The notes beneath the pieces were generated by a model, which was not told the DNA's origin, searched no databases, and worked only from the letters and a program-made list of their open reading frames with translations. Shown here in pieces: positions 12,259 through 21,214 of a DNA stretch of 54,473 nucleotides. Origin of the DNA: Dehalococcoidia bacterium (GTDB lineage Bacteria > Chloroflexota > Dehalococcoidia > Lucifugimonadales > UBA3495). The DNA lies in NCBI GenBank assembly GCA_009692925.1, contig SHYG01000003.1, positions 1 to 54,473 of the forward strand, written 5' to 3'. The position numbers were made by a program, and so were the translations under genes. How positions within the stretch are numbered: the stretch's first letter is position 1; each line of letters opens with the position of its first letter.

Positions 12259-13710
12259 ATGGGAAAGATTACAGGGTTCGTGGAGTTCAGGCGGGAGCCG
12301 CCCAAGCGGCAGTCCCCCCAAGAACGCAAGCAGCATTACCGGGAGTTCTACCAGCGCTGGACTGACGAGCAGGCCAGAAAGCAGGGCGGCCGGTGTATGG
12401 ACTGCGCCGTGCCCTTCTGCCATATGGGGTGCCCCCTGGGCAACGTCATCCCCGAGTTCAACCACCAGGCCTACCTGGGCAACTGGCAGAAGGCCCTGCA
12501 GATTCTCCTCAGCACCAACAACTTCCCGGAGGTGACTGGCCGCATCTGTCCCGCGCCCTGCGAATCCTCCTGCGTCCTGGCCATCAACGCCGACCCCGTG
12601 ACTATTGAGTACATGGAGAAGGAGATTGCCGACCGCGGTTTTGCCGAGGGCTGGATCAAGGCCGAGCCGCCTGTGCACCGCACCGGCAAGACCGTGGTGG
12701 TAGTGGGTTCCGGCCCGTCGGGTCTGGCGGCGGCCCAGCAGTTGAACCGCGCCGGGCACTGGGTCACCGTGCTGGAGCGCGCCGACCGCATCGGCGGGTT
12801 GCTGGCCCTGGGTATCCCCGACTTCAAGCTGGATAAGGGTGTGCTGGGCCGCCGCGTTGAGCTGATGGCCGAAGAGGGCATCACCTTCCGCACCGGCGTT
12901 AACGTGGGGGTCAACTACTCTGTGGCGGAGCTACGGGGCAGTTTTGACGCCGTCTGCCTCACCGGCGGCTCCACCCAGGCCCGGGACCTTCCGGTGCCCG
13001 GCCGCGAGCTTCAGGGCGTTCATTTTGCCATGGAATACCTCAGCCAGCAGAACCGCGCGCTGTCGGGGGAGCAGGTTGCTCCGGAGCGGCGTATCACCGC
13101 GGAGGGCAAGCGGGTGATAATCCTTGGTGGCGGCGACACTGGCTCCGACTGCCTGGGCACGGCCCACCGGCAGGGGGCTGAGGTGGTGTACCAAATGGAG
13201 TTGCTGCCCGAGCTGCCCCAAGACCGGCGGGCCAACAACCCCTGGCCTCAGTGGCCGTTTACCCTGCGGATCTCCACCTCCCAGGAGGAGGGTGGCGTCC
13301 GGGACTTCAACGTGCTGACCAAGTCCTTCTCCGGCAGCAACGGCAAGCTGGAACGGCTGCACGCGGTGCGGGTGGACTGGACTCCGGCGGCGCCCAACGC
13401 CCGCCCGGCGATGAAAGAGGTGCCCGGCAGCGAGTTTGTCATCGAGGCGGACCTGGTGCTGCTGGCTATGGGCTTCCTCCACCCGGAACACGAGGGAATG
13501 CTGGCCCAGCTAGGCGTGGCGCTGGATGGCCGGGGCAACGTGAAGGTGGACCGCTACCGGATGACCAACCTCCCCGGCGTCTTTGCCGGAGGCGACATGG
13601 TGCGCGGCCAGTCGCTGGTGGTGTGGGCCATCGCCGAAGGGCGAGAGGTGGCTCGGGGCGCGGACCGCTACCTGGTGGGGGAGACCAGCCTGCCGCCGTC
13701 GTTGGAGTAG
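12259..13710 (+). CDS. gltD: Glutamate synthase small subunit
   Basis: GltD oxidises NAD(P)H through FAD and passes electrons via 4Fe-4S clusters to GltB. The 483-residue length is usual. The N-terminal iron-sulfur region has [20 protein letters not shown] (45-64) and [12 protein letters not shown]; the FAD site is [17 protein letters not shown]; the NADPH site is [17 protein letters not shown]; and [19 protein letters not shown] is the C-terminal FAD motif. The ATG at 12259 lies 14 bases after the Uma2 stop. It belongs with gltB despite the intervening gene. Confidence 0.96.
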   Translation: MGKITGFVEFRREPPKRQSPQERKQHYREFYQRWTDEQARKQGGRCMDCAVPFCHMGCPLGNVIPEFNHQAYLGNWQKALQILLSTNNFPEVTGRICPAPCESSCVLAINADPVTIEYMEKEIADRGFAEGWIKAEPPVHRTGKTVVVVGSGPSGLAAAQQLNRAGHWVTVLERADRIGGLLALGIPDFKLDKGVLGRRVELMAEEGITFRTGVNVGVNYSVAELRGSFDAVCLTGGSTQARDLPVPGRELQGVHFAMEYLSQQNRALSGEQVAPERRITAEGKRVIILGGGDTGSDCLGTAHRQGAEVVYQMELLPELPQDRRANNPWPQWPFTLRISTSQEEGGVRDFNVLTKSFSGSNGKLERLHAVRVDWTPAAPNARPAMKEVPGSEFVIEADLVLLAMGFLHPEHEGMLAQLGVALDGRGNVKVDRYRMTNLPGVFAGGDMVRGQSLVVWAIAEGREVARGADRYLVGETSLPPSLE

Positions 13711-13760
13711 GCACGGGGCGGACACCGCGGGACAACGAGCATGAGTCAGCCAGGACAATG

Positions 13761-14107
13761 CTCTCGTCATTCCGGCGAAAGCCGGAATCTACTAGCTTAA
13801 CTCTTCGTACAAGTCACGCCATTCCGGATTTGACTCTTCGATCAACGCCATCTTCCAGGCGCGTTTCCACCCCTTGATGGTCTTCTCGCGGGAGATTGCA
13901 CTCTCCATCGTGCTGTGCGCTTCGTACCACACCAACGTATGTACTCCGTAACGTTGGGTGAACCCCTCGACTAGGTCATTCTTGTGTTGCCAGATACGTT
14001 GGATGAGGTTGGAGGTCACGCCTAGGTACAAAGTACCGTTTTGCCTGCTCGCAAGAAGGTATACGCAGGGCTGCCACTCTGGGTTCCGGCCTCCGCCGGA
14101 ACGACGA
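13761..14107. mobile_element. Hairpin element copy B carrying a GIY-YIG nuclease gene (347 bp)
   Basis: The left arm at 13761-13790 starts CTCTCGTCATTCCGGCGAAA, and the right arm at 14081-14107 reads GGGTTCCGGCCTCCGCC then GGAACGACGA. These are the same modules that bound the short copies at 6682 and 24285, but here about 290 bases lie between them and are filled by the nuclease gene. Its stop codon abuts the left arm, and its first codons run through the right arm. A tail reading TTCGGGATGACTCATGT at about 14141-14157 is shared with the sequence beyond copy A. This may be the gene-bearing parent of the hairpin family. Confidence 0.6.
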
Positions 14108-14118
14108 TGGCCGTACAC
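13792..14118 (-). CDS. GIY-YIG endonuclease (UvrC N-terminal domain type)
   Basis: A 108-residue single-domain GIY-YIG protein. After a lead encoded by the repeat arm, CVYLLASRQNGTLYLGVTSN carries the two signature strands (VYL and LYLG replace GIY and YIG). LIQRIWQHK holds the catalytic arginine region, ESAISREKTIKGWKRAWK the conserved glutamate helix, and NPEWRDLYEEL the usual C-terminus. Such small nucleases are widespread and their role is poorly known. The GTG at 14118 lies just outside the right arm; codons 4-13 are repeat DNA. No ribosome site is obvious. The coincidence of gene and repeat borders suggests the gene moves with the repeat. Confidence 0.88.
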   Translation of the reverse strand: MYGHRRSGGGRNPEWQPCVYLLASRQNGTLYLGVTSNLIQRIWQHKNDLVEGFTQRYGVHTLVWYEAHSTMESAISREKTIKGWKRAWKMALIEESNPEWRDLYEELS

Positions 14119-14245
14119 CAGGTGCTCCTCGTTACCAAATTTCGGGATGACTCATGTGTTCATTCCCTTGGGTGATGGGTTCGGGCTGGAGTGCCCTCTC
14201 GGAGCAACTTAACAATCCATCAGCGATTTTGCCTGATGTTACGGC

Positions 14246-14584
14246 CTACGGCCCCCTCGTAAGCCCATCAGCCGGGGTATAGATGTCCTCCGCAGGGTCC
14301 TCCAAGAAACTAAAGGCAGGGTTTCGCGCGGCAGCCTTGAGCCATTCCTTCTCTTCTGGAGCATCGTCGCTGCGCAGTTGTAGCAGTAGGTCGAGGATTG
14401 CGTGCAACCTGGCGGCGAGCTCTTCGTGCGTCATGTCCTGAGCAGACATCAGCAGCACTTGATACTCGCCGGGTGTGACAGTCGTCAACGGCTGGCTCAG
14501 ACGCAGCCAGCCCTGCTCATCCACCTTTCCGGTAGCGCACACAGGCTTCAATGAGAAGCTTGACGGTTTTGCTTTTCGCTCCAT
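14246..14584 (-). CDS. Small antitoxin-like protein downstream of pyruvate kinase
   Basis: A 112-residue protein. Its front half (GKVDEQGWLRLSQPL, PGEYQVLLM) resembles the beta-rich DNA-binding segment of AbrB-like antitoxins. Its tail, NPAFSFLEDPAEDIYTPADG, closely resembles the C-terminus of small proteins that usually precede PemK/MazF-type toxins. No toxin gene follows; the next 130 bases downstream are non-coding. The ATG lies one base after the pyruvate kinase stop, so expression probably depends on that transcript. The family assignment is by resemblance only; it may be an orphan antitoxin or an unrelated hypothetical protein. Confidence 0.6.
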   Translation of the reverse strand: MERKAKPSSFSLKPVCATGKVDEQGWLRLSQPLTTVTPGEYQVLLMSAQDMTHEELAARLHAILDLLLQLRSDDAPEEKEWLKAAARNPAFSFLEDPAEDIYTPADGLTRGP

Positions 14585-14585
14585 A

Positions 14586-16067
14586 TTACCGCCGCGTCCC
14601 CGCCGTGCGCCGTGGCTGGGGGGCTGCCGCCTGGGTTGCCTCCGCTTGACTGATGCTGGTCAGGTACTCATGCACGTCCAGCACTTGGACGGTGTTGGTG
14701 GTGCCGGTAACCCCCGTCAGGAAGCCGTGGACAATGGTCACCACATCCGTTTCCCCCACCAGCTTGCTGTCCAGAGCCGCCTGAATAATCATGGCCACCA
14801 GCTTGGGCACGTCCTGCTCCGCCTTTAGCACACCCATGGGCGCCAGTCCCCAGCCCAGAGCCACCTTGCGCAGCACCTTGGGGTCGTGGGAGAAGACAAT
14901 GATGTCAGCGTCGGGCCGGAACCGGGCCACCTCAAAGGCCGCCCGCCCGGTGCTGGTCAGCACAATGGGCTTGGCATGGAGCGACTTTACCAGCCCCGCC
15001 GCCGCGCCGGCAATGGCCTCCGTGCGGTCCCTGGAGGTGTAGTCGCGGAAGTAGGGGTAAATCTTCTCCGCCTGCCGGATGGTGGCGTCGGCTACCTTGA
15101 CCGCCTCCACCGGGTAATGGCCTATGGCCGTCTCGTCCGAGAGGAGGATGGAGTCGCAGCCGTCCAAGACAGCGTTGGCAATGTCGGAGACCTCCGCCCG
15201 TGTGGGCGTGGGCGAGTCCACCATGGACCGCAGCATCTGGGTGGCGATGCAGGACGTCTTCGCCGCCTCGTTGGCCCGCTTGGCGATGTGTTTCTGGACC
15301 AGGGGCACCTCTTCCATGGGGATCTCCACACCCAGGTCTCCCCGGGCCACCATTACGCCGTGGACCTCCTTGAGAATCCCCTCCAGGTTCTCCGGCTCAA
15401 TGCCCTCCCGCTTCTCCAGCTTGGCCATCACCAGCGCCTTGCTGCCGATGATCTCCAGGTAGGCCTTGGCATCCCGTATGTCCTGGGCGGTGCGGACAAA
15501 GGAAATCCCCACCCAGTCCACGTCCTGCTCCACCCCGAACTTCAGGTCAACCTTGTCTTTCTCAGTCAGCACGGGCAGGTCTACTTTCACACCGGGCAGG
15601 TTCACTCCCTTGTTGGAGGTGATGACGCCGCCGTTGCGCACCCGGGTGCGTATCCTCAACCCCTGCTTCTCCAAAACCTCCAGGCAGAAGGTGCCATCGG
15701 AGATGTAGACCAGGTCGTCCACCTTCAAGTTGCGCAGTATTGCCGGTTCAGGGAAGGGCAGCACGTCGGGCTGGTCCGAGGTAGCGTCGGGGACTATCCA
15801 GACCTCATCTCCCCGGTTGATGCGGACCGGCTGGGCGACCTTGCCCAGTCGCAGCTTGATGCCCCCCAAGTCTTGCAGGATGGCCACGGTGCGACCGTGC
15901 TCCACCGACAGCCTTCTCAGGTCGCGGATTACCTCCGCGTGCTCCGCGTGGGTGCCGTGGGAGAAGTTGAGCCGGGCGCAGTCCATGCCCGCGTCAATCA
16001 GCTCTCCCAGGGTTTTCACGTCCCGCGATTGAGGCCCGATCGTTACCATGATCTTGGTTTTGCGCAT
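14586..16067 (-). CDS. pyk: Pyruvate kinase
   Basis: Pyruvate kinase makes pyruvate and ATP from phosphoenolpyruvate and ADP, the last step of glycolysis. The 493-residue protein starts MRKTKIMVTIGPQSRDVKTL and includes ARLNFSHGTHAEH, the metal and substrate segment VMVARGDLGVEIPMEEVP with the catalytic lysine before it in AKLEKREGIE, and DGCDSILLSDETAIGHYPVE of the barrel. The C-terminal allosteric domain (HAKPIVLTSTGRAAFEVARF) is complete. No extra C-terminal PEP-utiliser domain is present. The ATG has GGAAGGAAGG upstream. A small antitoxin-like gene follows directly. Confidence 0.95.
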   Translation of the reverse strand: MRKTKIMVTIGPQSRDVKTLGELIDAGMDCARLNFSHGTHAEHAEVIRDLRRLSVEHGRTVAILQDLGGIKLRLGKVAQPVRINRGDEVWIVPDATSDQPDVLPFPEPAILRNLKVDDLVYISDGTFCLEVLEKQGLRIRTRVRNGGVITSNKGVNLPGVKVDLPVLTEKDKVDLKFGVEQDVDWVGISFVRTAQDIRDAKAYLEIIGSKALVMAKLEKREGIEPENLEGILKEVHGVMVARGDLGVEIPMEEVPLVQKHIAKRANEAAKTSCIATQMLRSMVDSPTPTRAEVSDIANAVLDGCDSILLSDETAIGHYPVEAVKVADATIRQAEKIYPYFRDYTSRDRTEAIAGAAAGLVKSLHAKPIVLTSTGRAAFEVARFRPDADIIVFSHDPKVLRKVALGWGLAPMGVLKAEQDVPKLVAMIIQAALDSKLVGETDVVTIVHGFLTGVTGTTNTVQVLDVHEYLTSISQAEATQAAAPQPRRTAGTRR

Positions 16068-16151
16068 GGCGCCCTTCCTTCCGCCGGTTCAGTGCGGCGG
16101 CGCACTAGGTCCAAATTGTGTCGGTCTTGGATTTATTCCCGCCGGGATTTG

Positions 16152-16198
16152 GGGATTAGGGGTTTCATTTAACGTTAATCCGCTAATCTCCTAATCCC
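16152..16198 (-). terminator. Inverted repeat after the first LLM gene
   Basis: GGGATTAGG at 16152-16160 pairs with CCTAATCCC at 16190-16198, leaving a loop of 29 bases that itself contains AACGTT. It sits 13 bases beyond the stop of the LLM gene and before pyk, so it may end the LLM transcript. There is no strong T tract. Confidence 0.4.
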
Positions 16199-16211
16199 GG
16201 CCTGTTGACTC

Positions 16212-17375
16212 TTATTGCCGCCGGGCGTCGTAGGCGTTGGTGGCGGCCTTCAGCCCGGCCCGGCGGTTGACCTGCAACTCGTCCCGCTTGCTTCGGGTCC
16301 AGCGATTGGACGCGGTTATGCCTTCCAGGGAGCCCTGGAACTGGGGCATCACGTACCGGGCCAGCAGCTCGTAGCTGTTCAGCACTTTCTCCCGGGGCGC
16401 CCAGTCCTCAACTCGCACCATGAACTTGCCAAACCCGCCGCTCATCTCCTGCAGCCGCTGGATGCCGGCAATGCAATCATCGGGGGTGCCCACGATCCAC
16501 TGGTTTTGCTCCGACATAAAGTCCACAATCTTGTCGAAGGGCGCGTTGGGCGGCTCATGGCCCAGGGTCTGGCCAAAATACTCGGTGACCACCCGCGCAC
16601 CGCCGACGCGGATGTCGTCAAAGGCCTGTTTCTTGGTCTCCGCCAAGTGACAGCCCACCACCAGCGCCCAGTTCTCCCGGTGCATGGTCTTGCCGTGCTC
16701 GGCGGCGCTTTCCTCCGCGATGGCCCACAGCTCCTTCAGGTTGGTCTCCCGCACCAGTCCCCGGGGCACGCTGAGGGAGAGGACGCTGGCCCCGTGCTTG
16801 CCCGCCACCTGCACGCCGGCGGGCGACTGCACGGAGGCCACCGCCACGGGAGTATGGGGCTGCTGGTAGGGGCGCAGTTGCAGCGTCGCTTCCCGGAGCT
16901 GGAACCAATCGCTCTTATAGGTAATCGGCTCGGTCTCCGTGAAGAGGCGGAGAATAATCCCCAGGGACTCGTCCATCATCTCCCGCTGTCGCGACGGGTC
17001 AATGCCGAACATGTAGGCGTCGGAGGCCAGGGCGCCGGGGCCCACCCCCAGAATTACCCGGCCGCGGGTGAGGTGGTCCAGCAGCACCATGCGATTGGCC
17101 ACCATGTAGGGGTGGTGGTAGGGCAGGCTTACCACGCCGGTGCCCAGCCGGATGTGCCGGGTGCGCTCCGCGGCGGTGGCGATGAACACCTCCGGGGAGC
17201 AGATGGTCTCCCAGCCGGCGCTGTGGTGCTCGCCGATGTAGGCTTCGTCAAAACCCAGCACGTCCAGCCACTGGAGCAGCTCCAGGTCGCGCTCCAGGGC
17301 CAGGGTCGGGTTCTCGCCCACCCGGTGGAAGGGCGCCATGAACACGCCGAACTTCATTCTGCTGAGTTGGATCAT
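16212..17375 (-). CDS. LLM-class flavin-dependent monooxygenase (bacterial luciferase-like)
   Basis: A 387-residue TIM-barrel flavin monooxygenase of the luciferase/alkanal group, using reduced FMN or F420 on an unknown substrate. Signature pieces are MKFGVFMAPFHRVGENPTLA, GFDEAYIGEHHSAGWE, IRLGTGVVSLPYHHPYMVAN, LDHLTRGRVILGVGPG and, near the C-terminus, IVGTPDDCIAGIQRL. It is closest in feel to limonene 1,2-monooxygenase-type members. The ATG at 17375 has a GGGGGTGG site; a second ATG at 17357 would remove six residues. It is divergent from a second, broken LLM gene. Confidence 0.9.
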   Translation of the reverse strand: MIQLSRMKFGVFMAPFHRVGENPTLALERDLELLQWLDVLGFDEAYIGEHHSAGWETICSPEVFIATAAERTRHIRLGTGVVSLPYHHPYMVANRMVLLDHLTRGRVILGVGPGALASDAYMFGIDPSRQREMMDESLGIILRLFTETEPITYKSDWFQLREATLQLRPYQQPHTPVAVASVQSPAGVQVAGKHGASVLSLSVPRGLVRETNLKELWAIAEESAAEHGKTMHRENWALVVGCHLAETKKQAFDDIRVGGARVVTEYFGQTLGHEPPNAPFDKIVDFMSEQNQWIVGTPDDCIAGIQRLQEMSGGFGKFMVRVEDWAPREKVLNSYELLARYVMPQFQGSLEGITASNRWTRSKRDELQVNRRAGLKAATNAYDARRQ

Positions 17376-17456
17376 ATGGCCACCCCCGTCTTATACCGGC
17401 TTGATTAGAGCTATTCTAGCATGGGCGCACGGCTACATCCAATTCCTGACCCCGCG

Positions 17457-17485
17457 TTGACACCCCACTTTCCCCTGCCTGGAAT
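17457..17485 (+). promoter_or_regulatory. Possible promoter of the broken LLM gene
   Basis: A consensus TTGACA lies at 17457-17462, followed after 17 bases by TGGAAT (17480-17485), a weak -10. The ATG of the LLM gene is 70 bases further, behind GGAGGGAAG. Confidence 0.4.
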
Positions 17486-17554
17486 ACGGGTATATCGCGG
17501 GTTGGTGCGCAAGCCACAGCTAGAGCACCGTCCAGCCATGTGGAGGGAAGCGCC

Positions 17555-18689
17555 ATGAAGTTTGGTCTCTTTTACGAAATTCAGGTGCCACGTCCCGTGT
17601 CGCCCGTGCCGGAGCACCAACGCATCCTGGAGGTCATCAAGCAGGTGGCGCTGGCGGAGGAAATGGGCTTTGAGCACGTGTGGTTCGTGGAGCACCACTT
17701 TCTCACCGAGTGGGCCCACTGCAGCGCCTCGGAGGTGATGCTGGCGGCCATCAGCCAGCATCACCAGCAATATGCGCCTGGGGTTTGGCGTGGTGCTGCT
17801 GTCGGTGCACCACCCGCTGCACGTGGCGGTAAAGACCGCGACTCTGGACGTGCTCAGCGGCGGGCGGGTGGACGTGGGCGTGGGGCGCTCCGGCAACCCC
17901 TACCAGCTCACCCCCTTTGGCGTGAAGCTGGAGGACACCCGCGGCATGTGGGAAGAGTCCCTGTCCATGCTGCCCAATATCTGGACTCAAGAGGTGTTCT
18001 CCCACCAGGGCAAGTACTACAACGTGCCCGAGCGGTAGGTAATCCCCAAGCCCTTCCAGAAGCCGCATCCTCCCCTGTGGTCGGCCTGCAGCCAGGACGA
18101 CACCTTCCAGCGGGCCGGAGAGCTGGGCATCGGCTGCCTGTGCAATGTGCTGGGCCAGTACGACACCGTGGAGCGCCGCATCAACATCTACCGCGAGGCG
18201 ATAAAGACGGCCCAGTCGGTGGGCAAATTCATCAACAACAAGGTGGTGGTGTCCAGCATCGGCTTCTGCGACGAGAACAAGCAGCGCGCGCGGGAGCGGG
18301 GGGCGGAGATCGCCGCGTGGAACGTGAACATCCGGCTGAAGAACTATGCCAAGGGTTGGGAGGGCGTGGACCTCGGCAAGGTGCCCGCCGATTATAAGCA
18401 CCACGTGCGCCGCGCCGAGTGGGACCCGCAGATGCGCAAGGGGGTCAGCTCGGAGGAGGTGCTTTCCTCAGGGCGGTTCTGCGTGGGCACCCCCGACGAG
18501 TGCATTGAGGTGGTGGAGAACTACGAGCGCATCGGCGCCGACCAGATCATGCCCATCTTCCAGGCGGGCCCCGCCACGGACGCCGAGGTGAAGAACTCCC
18601 TGCGCCTCTTCGGCAAGTACGTGATTCCCCACTTCAAGGAGAAGGAGCGCCGGGCCAAGGCCGCCGCGGCCGCCTTGGCGGGCAACTAG
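17555..18689 (+). pseudogene. LLM-class flavin monooxygenase with a frameshift and an in-frame amber codon
   Basis: The gene starts at the ATG at 17555 (MKFGLFYEIQVPRP...EHQRILEVIKQVALAEEMGF, then WFVEHHFLTEWAH). Homology leaves this frame near 17745-17770 and resumes one base later with ITSNMRLGFGVVLLSVHHPL. The new frame meets TAG at 18036-18038, inside a conserved stretch read as NVPER-stop-VIPKPFQKPHPPLW. It then runs cleanly to 18689 (GTPDECIEVVENYERIGADQ). Removing one base gives 378 codons, a normal family length. Two independent lesions make this a likely pseudogene. It is divergent from an intact relative of the same superfamily. Confidence 0.85.
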
Positions 18690-18720
18690 GAGCCAAAAAC
18701 GCTACAGCGGTGTCTGCGTC

Positions 18721-18752
18721 ACGTAAGGGCGGGTTTCAATCCCGCGCCTACG
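18721..18752. repeat. GTAGGGGC-type palindrome P1 (degenerate)
   Basis: ACGTAAGGGCGGGTTTCAAT followed by CCCGCGCCTACG forms an imperfect palindrome whose core resembles P5 at 37791. It overlaps the TAG stop (18748-18750) of the minus-strand lipoprotein gene and lies between convergent gene ends. Confidence 0.6.
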
Positions 18753-19762
18753 GGATCACCACCACTGTGACATCCGTCAGCGTGCCGGTGCGGTTGTTTC
18801 CCGACCGGATCGCCTTGGTCGGTGGGTCAGCTAGAGTGTCGAACAAGACCTGCGTGCCGCTCTCGCCGGTAACATCCAGCGCCTCAAACTCCACCCACGC
18901 CAGGGTGAACTCCTCGGTCATTGGGCTGTTGGTGTCGGACGCGCCGGCGGCATACCCTACTTGTCCCAGCGAGTTGTCAAACGCCGGCACCGGCAGTTCC
19001 TGGTCAAGATATAAGTAACCAGCTATGTCGGTGACTTTCAGCGTTGCCGGGTTAAACTTAAGGTAGACCTGCACCGTGTCCACTGGACTGTCGGTGCTGG
19101 CGGCGACCCACACGTCCACGTAGAACAAGCTTCCCTTGGTGATTGGCGGTGGGTCTGCCAACAGAGTAAGGTTCACCGGGGAGGTGCCAAGTGGAGTTGG
19201 CGGTGTTGGAACAGCTGTTGGCTCAGGCGCAGGTTCGGGTGTCGGTGTAGGCGCGACTGTCGGCGTGGCAGTTGCCGCTGGCGCCGGCGTGCGTGTCGGC
19301 GTGGGCGCCACTGTCGGTGTGGCCGTTGACCCTGGCGCCGGAGTGCGCGTAGGGGTTGGCGCGACTGTCGGCCCTGTGGCAACTGTGGGTGCAGGAGCTG
19401 GCGTCCGGGTTGCCGCGGGTGGTGGAGCCGTTGCCGCAGGCGCCCCCCACCGCCACCGGCGGGAGGCTTCGCCGTGGGTGTGGGCGTCGCGGGTGGCAGT
19501 GGCGCAGGTGTTAAAGTGGGCACTGGTACTGGAGTGTCGGTAGGCCCTGGCGTGGGCGCCGCGGTCGGTACCGGGGTGGCGGTAGCTGGCCGGGGAGTTG
19601 GCGTGACCGGCACCCCGGCCGGCTGGGGCGCCGATCGGATCCGGGGAATGATTACCAGGGTCGGTGTTACCGGCGGTGGGCCGGAGGTTGGCGCCGCGGG
19701 CGCTTCCCACAGGCCACCAGCAGGGCTAGCACAAGGGCGACCAGGAGTCGTGCCAGGCTCAT
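18748..19762 (-). pseudogene. Secreted lipoprotein with Pro/Thr-rich linker and cohesin-like domain, broken by two shifts
   Basis: From the ATG at 19762, MSLARLLVALVLALLVAC is a lipoprotein signal peptide with C18 as the lipidated residue. After one missing G near 19706-19715 the protein continues as EAPAAPTSGPPPVTPTL and a Thr/Pro-rich linker. A second one-base loss in the G6 run at 19443-19448 (C6 on the plus strand) leads to the final frame. That frame has further TPT repeats and a C-terminal domain with LFYVDVWVAAS, VQVYLKFNPATLKV and EEFTLAWVEFEAL, the beta-sandwich pattern of cohesin/CBM-type domains. Restoring both bases gives 339 codons. Homopolymer sequencing error cannot be excluded. 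Confidence 0.65.
19250..19411. repeat. Three 54-bp tandem units in the lipoprotein linker
   Basis: Units begin at 19250, 19304 and 19358, each opening GGCGC(G/C)ACTGTCGG. On the minus strand they encode an 18-residue repeat of the type TPTRTPAP...ATPTVAP. Such in-frame tandem units expand or shrink easily and lengthen or shorten the linker. Confidence 0.75.
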
Positions 19763-19775
19763 GGGCGCACCGCCT

Positions 19776-21026
<1,251 letters not shown>

Positions 21027-21158
21027 GGGTGTCTGTCTCCTGTTCCAAGGTGTGAACAGACATCATTATAGTTGCTGGCTATCTGCGGCGACAGTGGTTG
21101 TCCGTAACGGTCGGAAACTGTGAGGTATTGGCGGTAACTGCGGGGGGGGCGAATAGAC

Positions 21159-21186
21159 GTAGGGGCGCACAGCTGTGCGCCCCTAC
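21159..21186. repeat. GTAGGGGC-type palindrome P2 (perfect, 28 bp)
   Basis: GTAGGGGCGCACAG is followed by its exact complement CTGTGCGCCCCTAC. It lies between hisS and the aldehyde dehydrogenase remnant and could end transcripts of the hisS-upstream strand or act as a mobile hairpin. Confidence 0.85.
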
Positions 21187-21214
21187 CGGGTAGAACCAAT
21201 CGCCGGGTTCGGAC

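Noticed and set aside
14886..16172. A 428-codon plus-strand frame opposite pyruvate kinase
   Set aside because: It is antisense to an intact, motif-complete gene and shows only GC-driven composition.
19250..19411. Short tandem array as a CRISPR
   Set aside because: The 54-bp units are directly adjacent and coding (an 18-residue linker repeat), without spacers.
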